DNA from: Gammaproteobacteria bacterium
GTDB taxonomy: Bacteria; Pseudomonadota; Gammaproteobacteria; Enterobacterales; Alteromonadaceae
Reading direction: 5' to 3'
Assembly: GCA_013373245.1 (NCBI GenBank)
Contig: JABXID010000079.1
Span: forward strand, 1 to 43,722
DNA length: 43,722 nucleotides
This document shows positions 21,881 through 31,172 of the stretch, in pieces. Position 1 is the stretch's first letter, and each line of letters starts with the position of its first letter. The translations under genes were made by a program, and so were the position numbers. Below the pieces are notes generated by a model. That model made no database searches and was not told the DNA's origin. It worked only from the letters and a program-made list of their open reading frames with translations.

Positions 21881-22351
21881 CTAGTAATAATTTACTTTTT
21901 TAATGGTACGTGGACGCGCATTAATCTGGTAGAGCTGATATACCAGTTTCATGTCTAACTCGACTTCAGTTGCATAAGTATCTCCAACAGGATAAGACTT
22001 AACAATGCGGGCGCCACGAATTACCCCTTGTACTTTTGCGCGCAATTTATCATCGGTTGCAACAAGGTTGCTAACGTCTGACTTGCCTTTAATTTGATGA
22101 CCATATACTTGTTCGGCAAGTTCACGATAGGCGTCAAGTTTCGAAGCGCGCATGGCCATAATATTTTTAATTTCTGCGCTGTCGCCAGGTTGTGCAGTGA
22201 TAGGTGCATAACCTACCGCGCGAATGATAGGAAAGTTTTTAGGTTCTTCATATTGCCAAACAACATGTTTATCTAAAAACATGCTACAGCCGGATATGGA
22301 CATCAGCAATAATATGCCTGCAATTTGCTTTATTACGTTTGTGTATTTCAT
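21881..22351 (-). CDS. flgP: Flagellar lipoprotein FlgP-like (LPP20 family)
   Basis: Lipobox (LMSISGC), ASKLDAYRELAEQVYGHQIKGKSDV...VQGVIRGARIVKSYPVGDTYATEVELDM pattern of FlgP. Confidence 0.85.
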   Translation of the reverse strand: MKYTNVIKQIAGILLLMSISGCSMFLDKHVVWQYEEPKNFPIIRAVGYAPITAQPGDSAEIKNIMAMRASKLDAYRELAEQVYGHQIKGKSDVSNLVATDDKLRAKVQGVIRGARIVKSYPVGDTYATEVELDMKLVYQLYQINARPRTIKKVNYY

Positions 22352-22591
22352 TAACCCAAATCTCACTTCGCCATCAACATAGAGCACTATCTATTGAAAT
22401 CTGTTGCTCAAATTCATTTACTTGTGTTGTCCACATTCAAATTCTAAGCCAATGTAATTTGACGCATTTTCACAACAGATAAAACTCTATATAAACAGCA
22501 ACTTAATCTCAAACAAATAACAAAATCCGCTTGGCGTAATACTTGCTACTTATCCATTGAATTTATTAAGTTAAGACTATCTGACGGTTTT

Positions 22592-23845
22592 TTGTCTATG
22601 TTAATTATGTCGCTTTCCAAACTAAAATTGCTAATTAAATACACGTTATCATATGCCGAGCTAAAGGCTGTTCGAGCGCTATTAATGTGCCTAATGTTGT
22701 GCGCCACCAGTTTTGCCGCCAATGCTGATTGGTATGAAGCAACTGGACAAGCAGCTGTCAGACACGGTGATGTAAAAAGTGCCAAAAACCGTGCATTACA
22801 AGATGCCATAAAACAAACCATGTTATTTGCAGGCGCTAATGTTGCTAGCGTGCAAAAAATGTCACAAGGTTTATTAATAGACGATTACACTCAAATATAC
22901 GCACAAGGTTCAGTAAATCAGATTGAAATCATTGATGAATCATACCGCGGCAACACCGTAAGTATTACTATTCGTGCCGACATTTTTGCCGATGATGAAA
23001 AATGTTACTCTTCGGAATTCAGCAAAAAAGTTGCCATCACTCAGTTTCCAATTCAACATTGGCAGGACGCTAAAATTGGCAATTTGTATGGGTTAGAAAA
23101 AGAGTTACCACGAAAAATAGCCGCTATGTTTAAAGGCTCAGGTGCTATTTATCCAATCGCGTGGTTACAAAAAAAACTCAATGTTGAGATGGATTTTGAA
23201 CAACAAGGCCGAGTTCGTCATCAAATGCTAGACGCCGTCGCAACTCAAGCAAACGCTCAGTTTGTTATGATAGGTCGAATATCGGATTTATCATTCGGTG
23301 ACAAGACCAATGGGTTAATGTTCTGGCAAGATGACTTATACGAACGTTTTTTTTCGATGGATATTATTATCGCCAACGCCTTAACAAACGAAGTGTTATA
23401 TCAAAACCGATTCCATACTTCTGCAGAATGGGAATACGATAAACGTGAAGAAGTAAATATAAACAGCCGACAGTTTTGGAACAAACAGTATGGCAAGTCC
23501 ATAGAAGAGTTATTGGCTGACGCGCGTAACGACATTTTGGCTAATTTGAGTTGCCAACAATTACAAAGCAAAATTTTATCCGTTCGAGATGGTGAACAAG
23601 TACACCTCAACATTGGCCTTGGTCAAGGTGTGGCGGTCGGTCAAGAGTATAGAGTGTCTTATCGCGCTGACGTTATTGATGATAACGGCAACTTGTTAAC
23701 CAACTTCGTTATTAGCCCTTATCGTGTGCGCATTACTCAAGTATACGAAAACTCTGCGATTGCTGAATCGTTAGATGCCGACTTCATGAATAATGTGCAG
23801 GTAAATGATGTAATCGAGCTAAAAAGCTGGGACGACGGCTGGTAA
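22592..23845 (+). CDS. flgT: Flagellar H-ring assembly protein FlgT-like
   Basis: Signal peptide then DWYEATGQAAVRHGDVKSAKNRALQDAIKQTMLFAGANVASVQKMSQGLL...FVMIGRISDLSFG, with a C-terminal domain as in FlgT. Confidence 0.85.
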   Translation: MSMLIMSLSKLKLLIKYTLSYAELKAVRALLMCLMLCATSFAANADWYEATGQAAVRHGDVKSAKNRALQDAIKQTMLFAGANVASVQKMSQGLLIDDYTQIYAQGSVNQIEIIDESYRGNTVSITIRADIFADDEKCYSSEFSKKVAITQFPIQHWQDAKIGNLYGLEKELPRKIAAMFKGSGAIYPIAWLQKKLNVEMDFEQQGRVRHQMLDAVATQANAQFVMIGRISDLSFGDKTNGLMFWQDDLYERFFSMDIIIANALTNEVLYQNRFHTSAEWEYDKREEVNINSRQFWNKQYGKSIEELLADARNDILANLSCQQLQSKILSVRDGEQVHLNIGLGQGVAVGQEYRVSYRADVIDDNGNLLTNFVISPYRVRITQVYENSAIAESLDADFMNNVQVNDVIELKSWDDGW

Positions 23846-23924
23846 AATAAACGCCCCCTAATGTTGATAGTATTTGTAATTATGCTTTAATAAAATCATT
23901 GTGTTTTGAATAAAGTTAAAATGT

Positions 23925-24284
23925 ATGTCTTTGGAAAGCTTAAAAACAATTGACGGTATTGATGCTGAACAAGGTCTGGTCAATTGCATGGATGATGAAG
24001 GGTTGTATTTATCAATTGTCGGTATGTATGTCGATCAAATATCTGAGTACTTACCCTTATTTGCTGAGCATTATGACAACGAGCAATGGGAAGAATACGG
24101 CAAACTCGCGCACTCTGTAAAAGGCGCGTCTGCCAGTGTAGGTGCAACCTCAATCCAAGAAGTTTCAGCAGAACTTGAAGCTGCGGCAAAACAACAAAAC
24201 ATCGCCGTCATTCAAGAGAAACACAGTTCATACATTGAGCTGTTAACTGACACGTTATCGAAATTACAAGCAAGTGTGTTATAG
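23925..24284 (+). CDS. Hpt domain phosphotransfer protein
   Basis: Stand-alone Hpt with phosphoacceptor motif AHSVKGASASVGATSIQEVSAELE. Confidence 0.88.
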   Translation: MSLESLKTIDGIDAEQGLVNCMDDEGLYLSIVGMYVDQISEYLPLFAEHYDNEQWEEYGKLAHSVKGASASVGATSIQEVSAELEAAAKQQNIAVIQEKHSSYIELLTDTLSKLQASVL

Positions 24285-24306
24285 CCGTTGTCATAACACA
24301 CTTTTC
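24272..24306 (+). terminator. Terminator-like hairpin at the 3' end of the Hpt gene
   Basis: Perfect 11-bp stem AAGTGTGTTAT (24272-24282) / ATAACACACTT (24293-24303), then TTTTC. Confidence 0.6.
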
Positions 24307-24361
24307 TACTTCTGCTTCAATATTCTTATCCGATAAACAAACTAAATACCTATCATTGACG

Positions 24362-24386
24362 TATTCACTACATGAAGTGGTGAATA
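24362..24386. promoter_or_regulatory. Inverted repeat upstream of the ethylene-receptor-like kinase (operator or second terminator)
   Basis: TATTCACTAC-atgaa-GTGGTGAATA, 10-bp arms with one mismatch, followed by gtcgTTTTT. Confidence 0.4.
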
Positions 24387-24452
24387 GTCGTTTTTCTGCC
24401 ATACTAAAATCAATTGTTATCTTACTATCGTGTTGACTTAAAAGGATTTGAT

Positions 24453-27113
24453 ATGGATTCAGCTATCGGTCAGTTTTTGCGTGGCGATTACATGCCCCAC
24501 GGTCATTGTTACATGTGGCAACCTCATATTTTGTGGACACATGTCTTGTCGGACTTACTCATTGCAACGGCCTATTTTTCAATACCTGTGGCCATTCTAA
24601 TGTTTATGAAAAAACGCAAGGATATAGGTTATAACAGTGTCTTTGTTTTGTTCTCACTGTTTATTTTGTTCTGCGGTATTACACATTTATTTGGCATCTG
24701 GACCATTTGGCAAGGCGTTTATGGATACCACGGTATAGCCAAAGCATTCACAGCAGGGATATCAATTATTACCGCTTTTTATCTTTACAAACTACTACCA
24801 GGCCTTTTAAAAGTGCCAACTCCGGCAGAAGTCGAAGGGATGAAAACAGAGATTGGAGCATCGAAACAAGAAAATCTAAAACTCACTTCACTGCTAGAAA
24901 AGCACCAACAAACACGTTGGTTAATCGACACCATAAATTTAAGTTTAGTGTTAATCAATGAATCAGGCCAGATAGTGTTCCGCAACAAAAAGTTCGAACA
25001 AGAGTTTAGTACCGACAATACTACGATGGACGAGCTTCTTTACGACGCGTCAAGTGAACTTCAAAATACATTAAGCGCACAAGTTCAAGCCATTGAAGTA
25101 GATGTTCCTCGCACTTTCATTGGCAAAGTGAAAACACGTGCGCATATTTCCAACGCAGAAATAACTGTGACAAAAAAAGAGTATGACGAGCATTTCCATT
25201 TGCTAGTAACCATAAAAGACTTAAAAGAAATCTATGCACTTAAAGACGAACTTGTCGAGTCTAACGCTCGTTTTGAACGAGCGTTAAAGGCAACGAATGA
25301 TGGTATTTGGGAATGGAACATCCATACCGGTGAACAAAATTGGTCGGAGCAAATGTTTGATTTGGTCGGAGCGGATCCCTCTTCCACGCCTACATATAAA
25401 CTCTGGTTTGATCATATACACCCAATGTTCCAAGATGATGTGCAAGAAGCAGTTGACCAACATCTGCAACAAGGTGAAAGGTATGAAGTTGAATATTTAG
25501 GCCTAGACAACCACGGAAGTTACCGCTGGTTTTTAGCAAGGGGAAATTCGATTCCTGACGAACATGGTAATCCAATAATCATGGCAGGTTCATTGCGCTA
25601 TATCGATGAAGAAAAACAAGCTAAACGATTATTAGAAGAACGCACCGAATACCTTGAAGCACTTTATAAAGGCTCGAATCACGCTATCTGGGTTGCAAAA
25701 GCGGTCGGTTCAGACTTTGAATATACTCTTTTTAACGATACCGCTTTAAAATGGACCAATACCAAGAAAAATCAAATCATCAGTAAAAAAGTGTCGGAAC
25801 TAACGCAATTCCCAGAAGACTTCAAACAGCATGTATTAGAAAAGTACAGTGAATGTTTAACCACCAAATTACCGGTGGAATATATTGAATCTTTCCCATT
25901 TGAAGGCAAACCACACTGGTTCCAAACCTCTCTTTACCCTATCAAAAACGACGAAACCGATTTTTGCCATAGCATTTTAGGCACCGCTGTTGATATCACA
26001 CAGCAAATAGAAGCGCAGCAAGCTGTAGAAGATAACCACCAGTTTCTCACCAATTTATTAGATAATTCCGTTTGTGGTTTTTACTTATTTAACTATTCCA
26101 CTATGCAAAACGAACGCATCAACAAAGCATATACTGACATTCTCGGATATAGCCTAGAAGACTTGCAATCAGATAAAAACTTCATGGCCAAATTTCACCC
26201 AGATGATATACAAGATGTTGAACATCATATAGAACAAGTGGCTAAGTCCAATTTAGGAGACAAGCACCCGCTGGAGTATCGTTTTAAACACAAAGATGGA
26301 CACTGGGTATGGTGTTATTCGGTCGACTCAATCATAGAAGTTGATAACGATGGAAAACCTCAAGTGATGCTGGGCACATTTGTTGATGTCAGTGATAAAA
26401 ATGAGTTACTTCGCCAGTTGCAGCAATCCAACGAATATTTAGAGCAGTTTGCCTTTGTCGCTTCGCACGACTTACAGGAGCCGTTGCGTAAAATCACTGC
26501 GTTTAGCGAGTCATTACAGCAGCGACTAACCCCACTATTAGCTGAGTCACCTGATGCAAAATATGAGCTAACACGCTTACAGCAGTCTGCAATCCGTATG
26601 AGTATGATGATCGAAGACTTACTCAAACTTTCTAGAATTAATACCAACAACCTACGATTAAAATCAGAGTCCTTAGATGTGGTATTGGGTTCAGTGTTCG
26701 AGCGGTTAGAGTTACGCATTCAAAAGTCTAATGCAGAAATTACGACAGCCAATACCAACACAATTATCTATGCCGACATAGGGCTATTAGAGCAGTTATT
26801 GCAAAACCTTGTTGGCAATGCACTCAAGTTTGTTAAAGCAGGTGAAACACCTAAAGTTGATATCACGGTAACGGATTTAGCGACCAGCGTGGAAATATCA
26901 ATTAAAGATCAAGGCATAGGCATGAAGCCTGAGAGTATTAAACGTATCTTCGATCCTTTCAAACGTCTGCATTCAAGAGAAGAATTTGATGGCAGCGGTA
27001 TTGGTTTAGCGATTGTTTCACAAATAGTAAAAGCCCATAAAGCGACTATTATTTGTAATAGTGAAGAAGGTAAAGGCAGTGAATTTGTTGTTTCTTTTCC
27101 TAAGGAGATGTAA
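24453..27113 (+). CDS. Multi-PAS sensor histidine kinase with ethylene-receptor-like N-terminal transmembrane domain
   Basis: N-terminus HGHCYMW...SDLLIATAYFSIP...LFILFCGITHLFGIWTIW matches the ETR1 pattern [13 protein letters not shown]...GAFIVLCGATHLINLW; several PAS/PAC segments; H-box FVASHDLQEPLRKI; HATPase DQGIGM, GSGIGLAIVSQI. Confidence 0.92.
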   Translation: MDSAIGQFLRGDYMPHGHCYMWQPHILWTHVLSDLLIATAYFSIPVAILMFMKKRKDIGYNSVFVLFSLFILFCGITHLFGIWTIWQGVYGYHGIAKAFTAGISIITAFYLYKLLPGLLKVPTPAEVEGMKTEIGASKQENLKLTSLLEKHQQTRWLIDTINLSLVLINESGQIVFRNKKFEQEFSTDNTTMDELLYDASSELQNTLSAQVQAIEVDVPRTFIGKVKTRAHISNAEITVTKKEYDEHFHLLVTIKDLKEIYALKDELVESNARFERALKATNDGIWEWNIHTGEQNWSEQMFDLVGADPSSTPTYKLWFDHIHPMFQDDVQEAVDQHLQQGERYEVEYLGLDNHGSYRWFLARGNSIPDEHGNPIIMAGSLRYIDEEKQAKRLLEERTEYLEALYKGSNHAIWVAKAVGSDFEYTLFNDTALKWTNTKKNQIISKKVSELTQFPEDFKQHVLEKYSECLTTKLPVEYIESFPFEGKPHWFQTSLYPIKNDETDFCHSILGTAVDITQQIEAQQAVEDNHQFLTNLLDNSVCGFYLFNYSTMQNERINKAYTDILGYSLEDLQSDKNFMAKFHPDDIQDVEHHIEQVAKSNLGDKHPLEYRFKHKDGHWVWCYSVDSIIEVDNDGKPQVMLGTFVDVSDKNELLRQLQQSNEYLEQFAFVASHDLQEPLRKITAFSESLQQRLTPLLAESPDAKYELTRLQQSAIRMSMMIEDLLKLSRINTNNLRLKSESLDVVLGSVFERLELRIQKSNAEITTANTNTIIYADIGLLEQLLQNLVGNALKFVKAGETPKVDITVTDLATSVEISIKDQGIGMKPESIKRIFDPFKRLHSREEFDGSGIGLAIVSQIVKAHKATIICNSEEGKGSEFVVSFPKEM

Positions 27114-27508
27114 TGAATCTAATTTTAGTTGATGACGACCCCGACGAGGCGTACATTTTAAAACAAGCGTTAACACAAATAGACGAGGCACTTGATCTTA
27201 TTTATTTTGAGAGCGGAGACTCACTGTTACCGGCGATAAAAAGCGTTGCGGACAAAAAAAGCGTTGTCTTGCTTGACCTTAACATGCCCCACTATAGCGG
27301 CATCGATTTACTTAAAAACATTAAAAAGGATACCAAACTCAATAATACCCCTGTGATCATGTATTCAAACTCTAGTAGCCCACAGGACATCCAAAAATGT
27401 TATGACAACGGAGCAAACTCCTACGTTAAAAAACCGCAAGGTTTAGGTGATACCAAAGAGTTTTTAAGTGTATTATCGAATTATTGGCAAAGGATTAATA
27501 AAACATGA
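27113..27508 (+). CDS. Single-domain response regulator, Rcp1-like
   Basis: MNLILVDDDPDEAYILKQAL..., LLDLNMPHYSGIDLLKNIK, MYSNSSSPQDIQKCYDNGANSYVKKP; TAATG overlap with the kinase. Confidence 0.92.
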   Translation: MNLILVDDDPDEAYILKQALTQIDEALDLIYFESGDSLLPAIKSVADKKSVVLLDLNMPHYSGIDLLKNIKKDTKLNNTPVIMYSNSSSPQDIQKCYDNGANSYVKKPQGLGDTKEFLSVLSNYWQRINKT

Positions 27509-28419
27509 ATGAATCGCCATCATTGAACAACAACCAAATGGTTTATTTATTGGAAGATGATAAAGATGATGCCTATTTGATCAGCAAAGCATTGCAAAGC
27601 GATCACTTAATGAAACATTCAGTGCTCACTTTTGATTCACTGGAAAGCATTGTTAACGCACTGAAAAACTTAACCCCCGATATCATATTAATGGACTTGA
27701 ATGTTTCAGACAGCGACGGCTTTGACACCATGTTGACCGTAAAACAGCATGCGCTCGGAGTACCGATTGTTGTAGTTACCGGTATTGATGATGCGACATT
27801 AGGCGATAGACTGATTCAACTGGGTGCGCAAGATTACATTCCTAAAAGTGAGCTTTCCGCGTCATTGTTACAACGAGTCATTCGCTTCTCAAAAGAGAGA
27901 CATTTGTTATTAAAAGCGTTAGAAAACTCAGTAAATAAAGATAACTTAACTAAATTGTACAGCCGTAAAGCATTACATCTAAAAATAGAAGAGCTTATCG
28001 ATCACGCTCGCCGTTATGAGGATTCTTTTGCTCTATTGTTTGTCGACTTAGACAACTTCAAACCTGTTAATGACATTCACGGCCATGATGCTGGAGATCA
28101 ACTTTTACAGCACATAGCTAACCGGCTGCATATGTTTAGTCGCTCAACAGACTTTGTCGCTCGGTATGGCGGAGATGAATTTGTTACCGTATTACCTCAC
28201 ATAAAAAGTCTTAATGAAGCTCAACAAGCCGGGAAACAACAACTTAAATCTATATGCGGAGATTATTTCGTTACTGACTTACAAGGCAAAGCACAAAAAG
28301 TCGAAGTGAGTGCAAGCATGGGCTACGCCATATACGAAGAACACGGGACAACCGCTACAGACTTATTGAAAGCGGCAGATGAAGCTATGTATGACGTTAA
28401 AGTACAAAAGAAAAACTAA
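27505..28419 (+). CDS. REC-GGDEF response regulator, predicted diguanylate cyclase
   Basis: REC domain (LLEDDKDDAYLIS, LMDLNVSDSDG) plus ARYGGDEFVTVLP; RSTD five residues upstream of GGDEF fits an I-site; ATGA overlap with upstream gene. Confidence 0.94.
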   Translation: MNESPSLNNNQMVYLLEDDKDDAYLISKALQSDHLMKHSVLTFDSLESIVNALKNLTPDIILMDLNVSDSDGFDTMLTVKQHALGVPIVVVTGIDDATLGDRLIQLGAQDYIPKSELSASLLQRVIRFSKERHLLLKALENSVNKDNLTKLYSRKALHLKIEELIDHARRYEDSFALLFVDLDNFKPVNDIHGHDAGDQLLQHIANRLHMFSRSTDFVARYGGDEFVTVLPHIKSLNEAQQAGKQQLKSICGDYFVTDLQGKAQKVEVSASMGYAIYEEHGTTATDLLKAADEAMYDVKVQKKN

Positions 28420-28478
28420 CAAAAACCTTTCTCATGAGCGCGAGAGTAATCATTATTTCCAAATTTAAAGAGTAAGCA

Positions 28479-29315
28479 ATGAAACCATTATCGGTAGGCA
28501 TTGTCGGCTGTGGCTGGCTTGGTAAAGCCTTATATAAAACTTTATCTGACAAGCATTATGATGTTATTGCTACTTATCAACGGCCTGAAAGTGGCGAACA
28601 ACTGCAACAATTGGGTTTCAACATCGAGCAGCTGAGTCTGCCATTCACTAATGACACTCCTGAACGATTTGATTGTTTAGATCAAGATGTAATTATAATC
28701 GCCATTCCACCAAGGCTAAGACATAACACTGACTATCCTGACAAGATAAAACAACTGGTCACCACTTGCGAAAAGCATAAGGTTCGGCACGTTATACTCA
28801 TTAGCAGCACAGCAATATATAACGGTTTAGAAGGTGTTGTTGATGAGGACAGCGAATTAAACCAAGGCGGCGATAAAGTGCAATATTTACAACAAGCAGA
28901 GCAACACCTCTCGAACTTTTCTCGACAATCGAGCGTAATAAGGCTGGCTGGGTTATTGGGGCCGGAGCGCCATCCAAGTCGGTTTATCAAAGCTGGTAAA
29001 GCTGTCGATAACGGAAATAATCCGGTCAATTTAATCCATCAAGAAGACGCGGTTGGAAACTTAATCGCCATTATAAACCGGACGTATCAACCTAATGAAA
29101 AAGTCCCAGCCCCAAAAATATACAATGGTGTGAGCAACTGTCATTGCAATAAAAAAACGTTTTATCAAGCGGCTGCGGCCACTAAGGGACTTGAGTTACC
29201 TACCTTTAGCGAAGTCCAAAATCAAGAGGCTAGACGAGTCAGTTCCGATAAATCGCGCAATAAACTGGGTTATAACTACCAACACGATGATTTGTTGGCA
29301 TGGTTATCTAGCTAA
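28479..29315 (+). CDS. NAD-dependent epimerase/dehydratase-like (SDR) protein
   Basis: Rossmann motif VGIVGCGWLGKALYKTL, HVILISSTAIY, RLAGLLGPERHPSRFIKAGKAV. Confidence 0.8.
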   Translation: MKPLSVGIVGCGWLGKALYKTLSDKHYDVIATYQRPESGEQLQQLGFNIEQLSLPFTNDTPERFDCLDQDVIIIAIPPRLRHNTDYPDKIKQLVTTCEKHKVRHVILISSTAIYNGLEGVVDEDSELNQGGDKVQYLQQAEQHLSNFSRQSSVIRLAGLLGPERHPSRFIKAGKAVDNGNNPVNLIHQEDAVGNLIAIINRTYQPNEKVPAPKIYNGVSNCHCNKKTFYQAAAATKGLELPTFSEVQNQEARRVSSDKSRNKLGYNYQHDDLLAWLSS

Positions 29316-29332
29316 TACTAAGCGGTATAAAT

Positions 29333-30472
29333 TTAGAGCGCCTTGAATTGGGCATAGACGACTTCATTAGGCTGTAAATTGAGTCGGTGAAGAGAAAGCT
29401 TAGAGATTTGCGCAAACAATCTTTGCTCACCGACCGATAAACTCACCAACGCCATATGCTCCTGCTCACAAATATTCAGGACCTTACCTTTTAGTTGATT
29501 TAACATGCTGGTATCAGCGTTAAAATGGCGTGAAATACTTACTTGATCGGCATCCAGTGTGATGCGTTTTTGTTGCACTATCACATCATCATTTTGTATC
29601 TGTGGTGTTTTATTAATGGCCTCAGCAACAACTTGTTTAAAATAGATATGCTGCTGAGGAGCATCAGACAGAGCCCATTGGCTTAAACGGTACTCTGGCA
29701 AACACCTTTGAAAACAAAGGGTTAAATTCGAGAACACAGGCTGCCCAGCTATTTGCCCTAGCTCGTTTATCAAATCAGCGGTGTTGCCGTGTTCCTCTGC
29801 ATGGCCCTGTCGAATACACAACATATAATCCGTAGCAATTGCCAACTCCTTTAAAGAATGGCTAACCAGAACAAAACAAATATTAAAGCGTCGAGCAATT
29901 TCAGGCAATAGCGTCAAAAATGAAATTCGTGTTTGCCAATCAAGCGCAGAAAATGGCTCGTCCAACAAAACAATTGGTTTGCCAGACAACAAACTTCTGG
30001 CGATAGCGACGCGCTGTTGTTCGCCACCTGACAAAGCATCAACCGATTTGTGAATTATAGGCTTTAAATTAAACCACTGAATAACATCGTGAATACTAAT
30101 ATCACGACTGACTTTATGCTCGCTAACCGTTTGTTTTTCTGTGCGCCAATACGAGTGTTTAATAACAAATTCTAAATTTTGTAACACTGTTAAATGAGGA
30201 AACAATAAAGCTTTTTGACGGTTCAACACACAAGGATTCTGCTCTGCAATCGAATGATTGCAACCGATAGATACACCATAAACATCAGATAATCCGTGAC
30301 TACCCAATTGGTAATTCGCTTGTTTTTCTAAACCAGCGAGAATACGCAACAGAGTTGATTTGCCGTGCCCTGAAGCGCCAAACACTCCAATCACCGAGCC
30401 TTTGCCGTGTAAGTCTAATTCGACTTCGAGTTTCAATTCATTTATTTGATGACTAACAGAAACTTGCAACAT
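29333..30472 (-). CDS. modC: Molybdate ABC transporter ATP-binding protein
   Basis: Walker A GASGHGKST, signature LSGGEQQRVAIARSLL, Walker B IVLLDEPFSALD, C-terminal TOBE-like region; next to modB/modA. Confidence 0.93.
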   Translation of the reverse strand: MLQVSVSHQINELKLEVELDLHGKGSVIGVFGASGHGKSTLLRILAGLEKQANYQLGSHGLSDVYGVSIGCNHSIAEQNPCVLNRQKALLFPHLTVLQNLEFVIKHSYWRTEKQTVSEHKVSRDISIHDVIQWFNLKPIIHKSVDALSGGEQQRVAIARSLLSGKPIVLLDEPFSALDWQTRISFLTLLPEIARRFNICFVLVSHSLKELAIATDYMLCIRQGHAEEHGNTADLINELGQIAGQPVFSNLTLCFQRCLPEYRLSQWALSDAPQQHIYFKQVVAEAINKTPQIQNDDVIVQQKRITLDADQVSISRHFNADTSMLNQLKGKVLNICEQEHMALVSLSVGEQRLFAQISKLSLHRLNLQPNEVVYAQFKAL

Positions 30473-30494
30473 GTCACCCTGTCCTAATGTTCAT

Positions 30495-31172
30495 TTAGCG
30501 AATATCCGCAAGCGGTCGATTAAATTTGTATAACAACAATAAACTCAAAAACGAACAAAGCAGCAATAGCGCCGCCAGGTTATGCGCTTGTTGATATTCC
30601 AATAACTCAACATGATTATAAAGCGCTATCGACAGCACCTGCGTTTCACCTGGTATATTCCCGCCTATCATTAGCACTAACCCAAATTCACCGAGCGTAT
30701 GAGCAAAACCAAGGGTCGCTGCGCTTATGATGCTAGGTTTTAATAACGGCAATAATAAATAAGCAAAACGCTTCCAAGTGACTATGCCTAAACTGGCGGC
30801 TTGTTGTTCAAATGCTTCGCCCAATTGCGATAATCCACTCATTAATGGCTGCATTACAAAAGGTAAGGAATAAATCAAAGAACCTAACAATATACCGGTA
30901 AAACTGAACGTTAACTGCTCCCCGGTGACTTGCAACCAAGCATTACCTAACCAAGCATTTGGTGAAAAGGCCATTAAAAGATAAAAACCCAATACGGTAG
31001 GCGGCAGAACTAAAGGCAAAGTTATCAACGCTTCAATTACGGGTTTAAAACGGCCTTGATACTTATTAAGTAGCCAAGCTGCTGGCAGGCAAACCATTAA
31101 TAAAATAACAACGGTTAACATCGCTAACTTTAGGGTCAACCAAAGTGCCTGCAAATCAATATCCCATGACAT
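30495..31172 (-). CDS. modB: Molybdate ABC transporter permease
   Basis: LPLVLPPTVLGFYLLMAF...HTLGEFGLVLMIGGNIPGETQVLSIALY. Confidence 0.95.
   Translation of the reverse strand: MSWDIDLQALWLTLKLAMLTVVILLMVCLPAAWLLNKYQGRFKPVIEALITLPLVLPPTVLGFYLLMAFSPNAWLGNAWLQVTGEQLTFSFTGILLGSLIYSLPFVMQPLMSGLSQLGEAFEQQAASLGIVTWKRFAYLLLPLLKPSIISAATLGFAHTLGEFGLVLMIGGNIPGETQVLSIALYNHVELLEYQQAHNLAALLLLCSFLSLLLLYKFNRPLADIR

Noticed and set aside
16735-28419. Genomic island or prophage origin for the signalling-rich segment
   Set aside because: No integrase, transposase, tRNA junction or phage genes seen; contains apparently vertical flagellar genes
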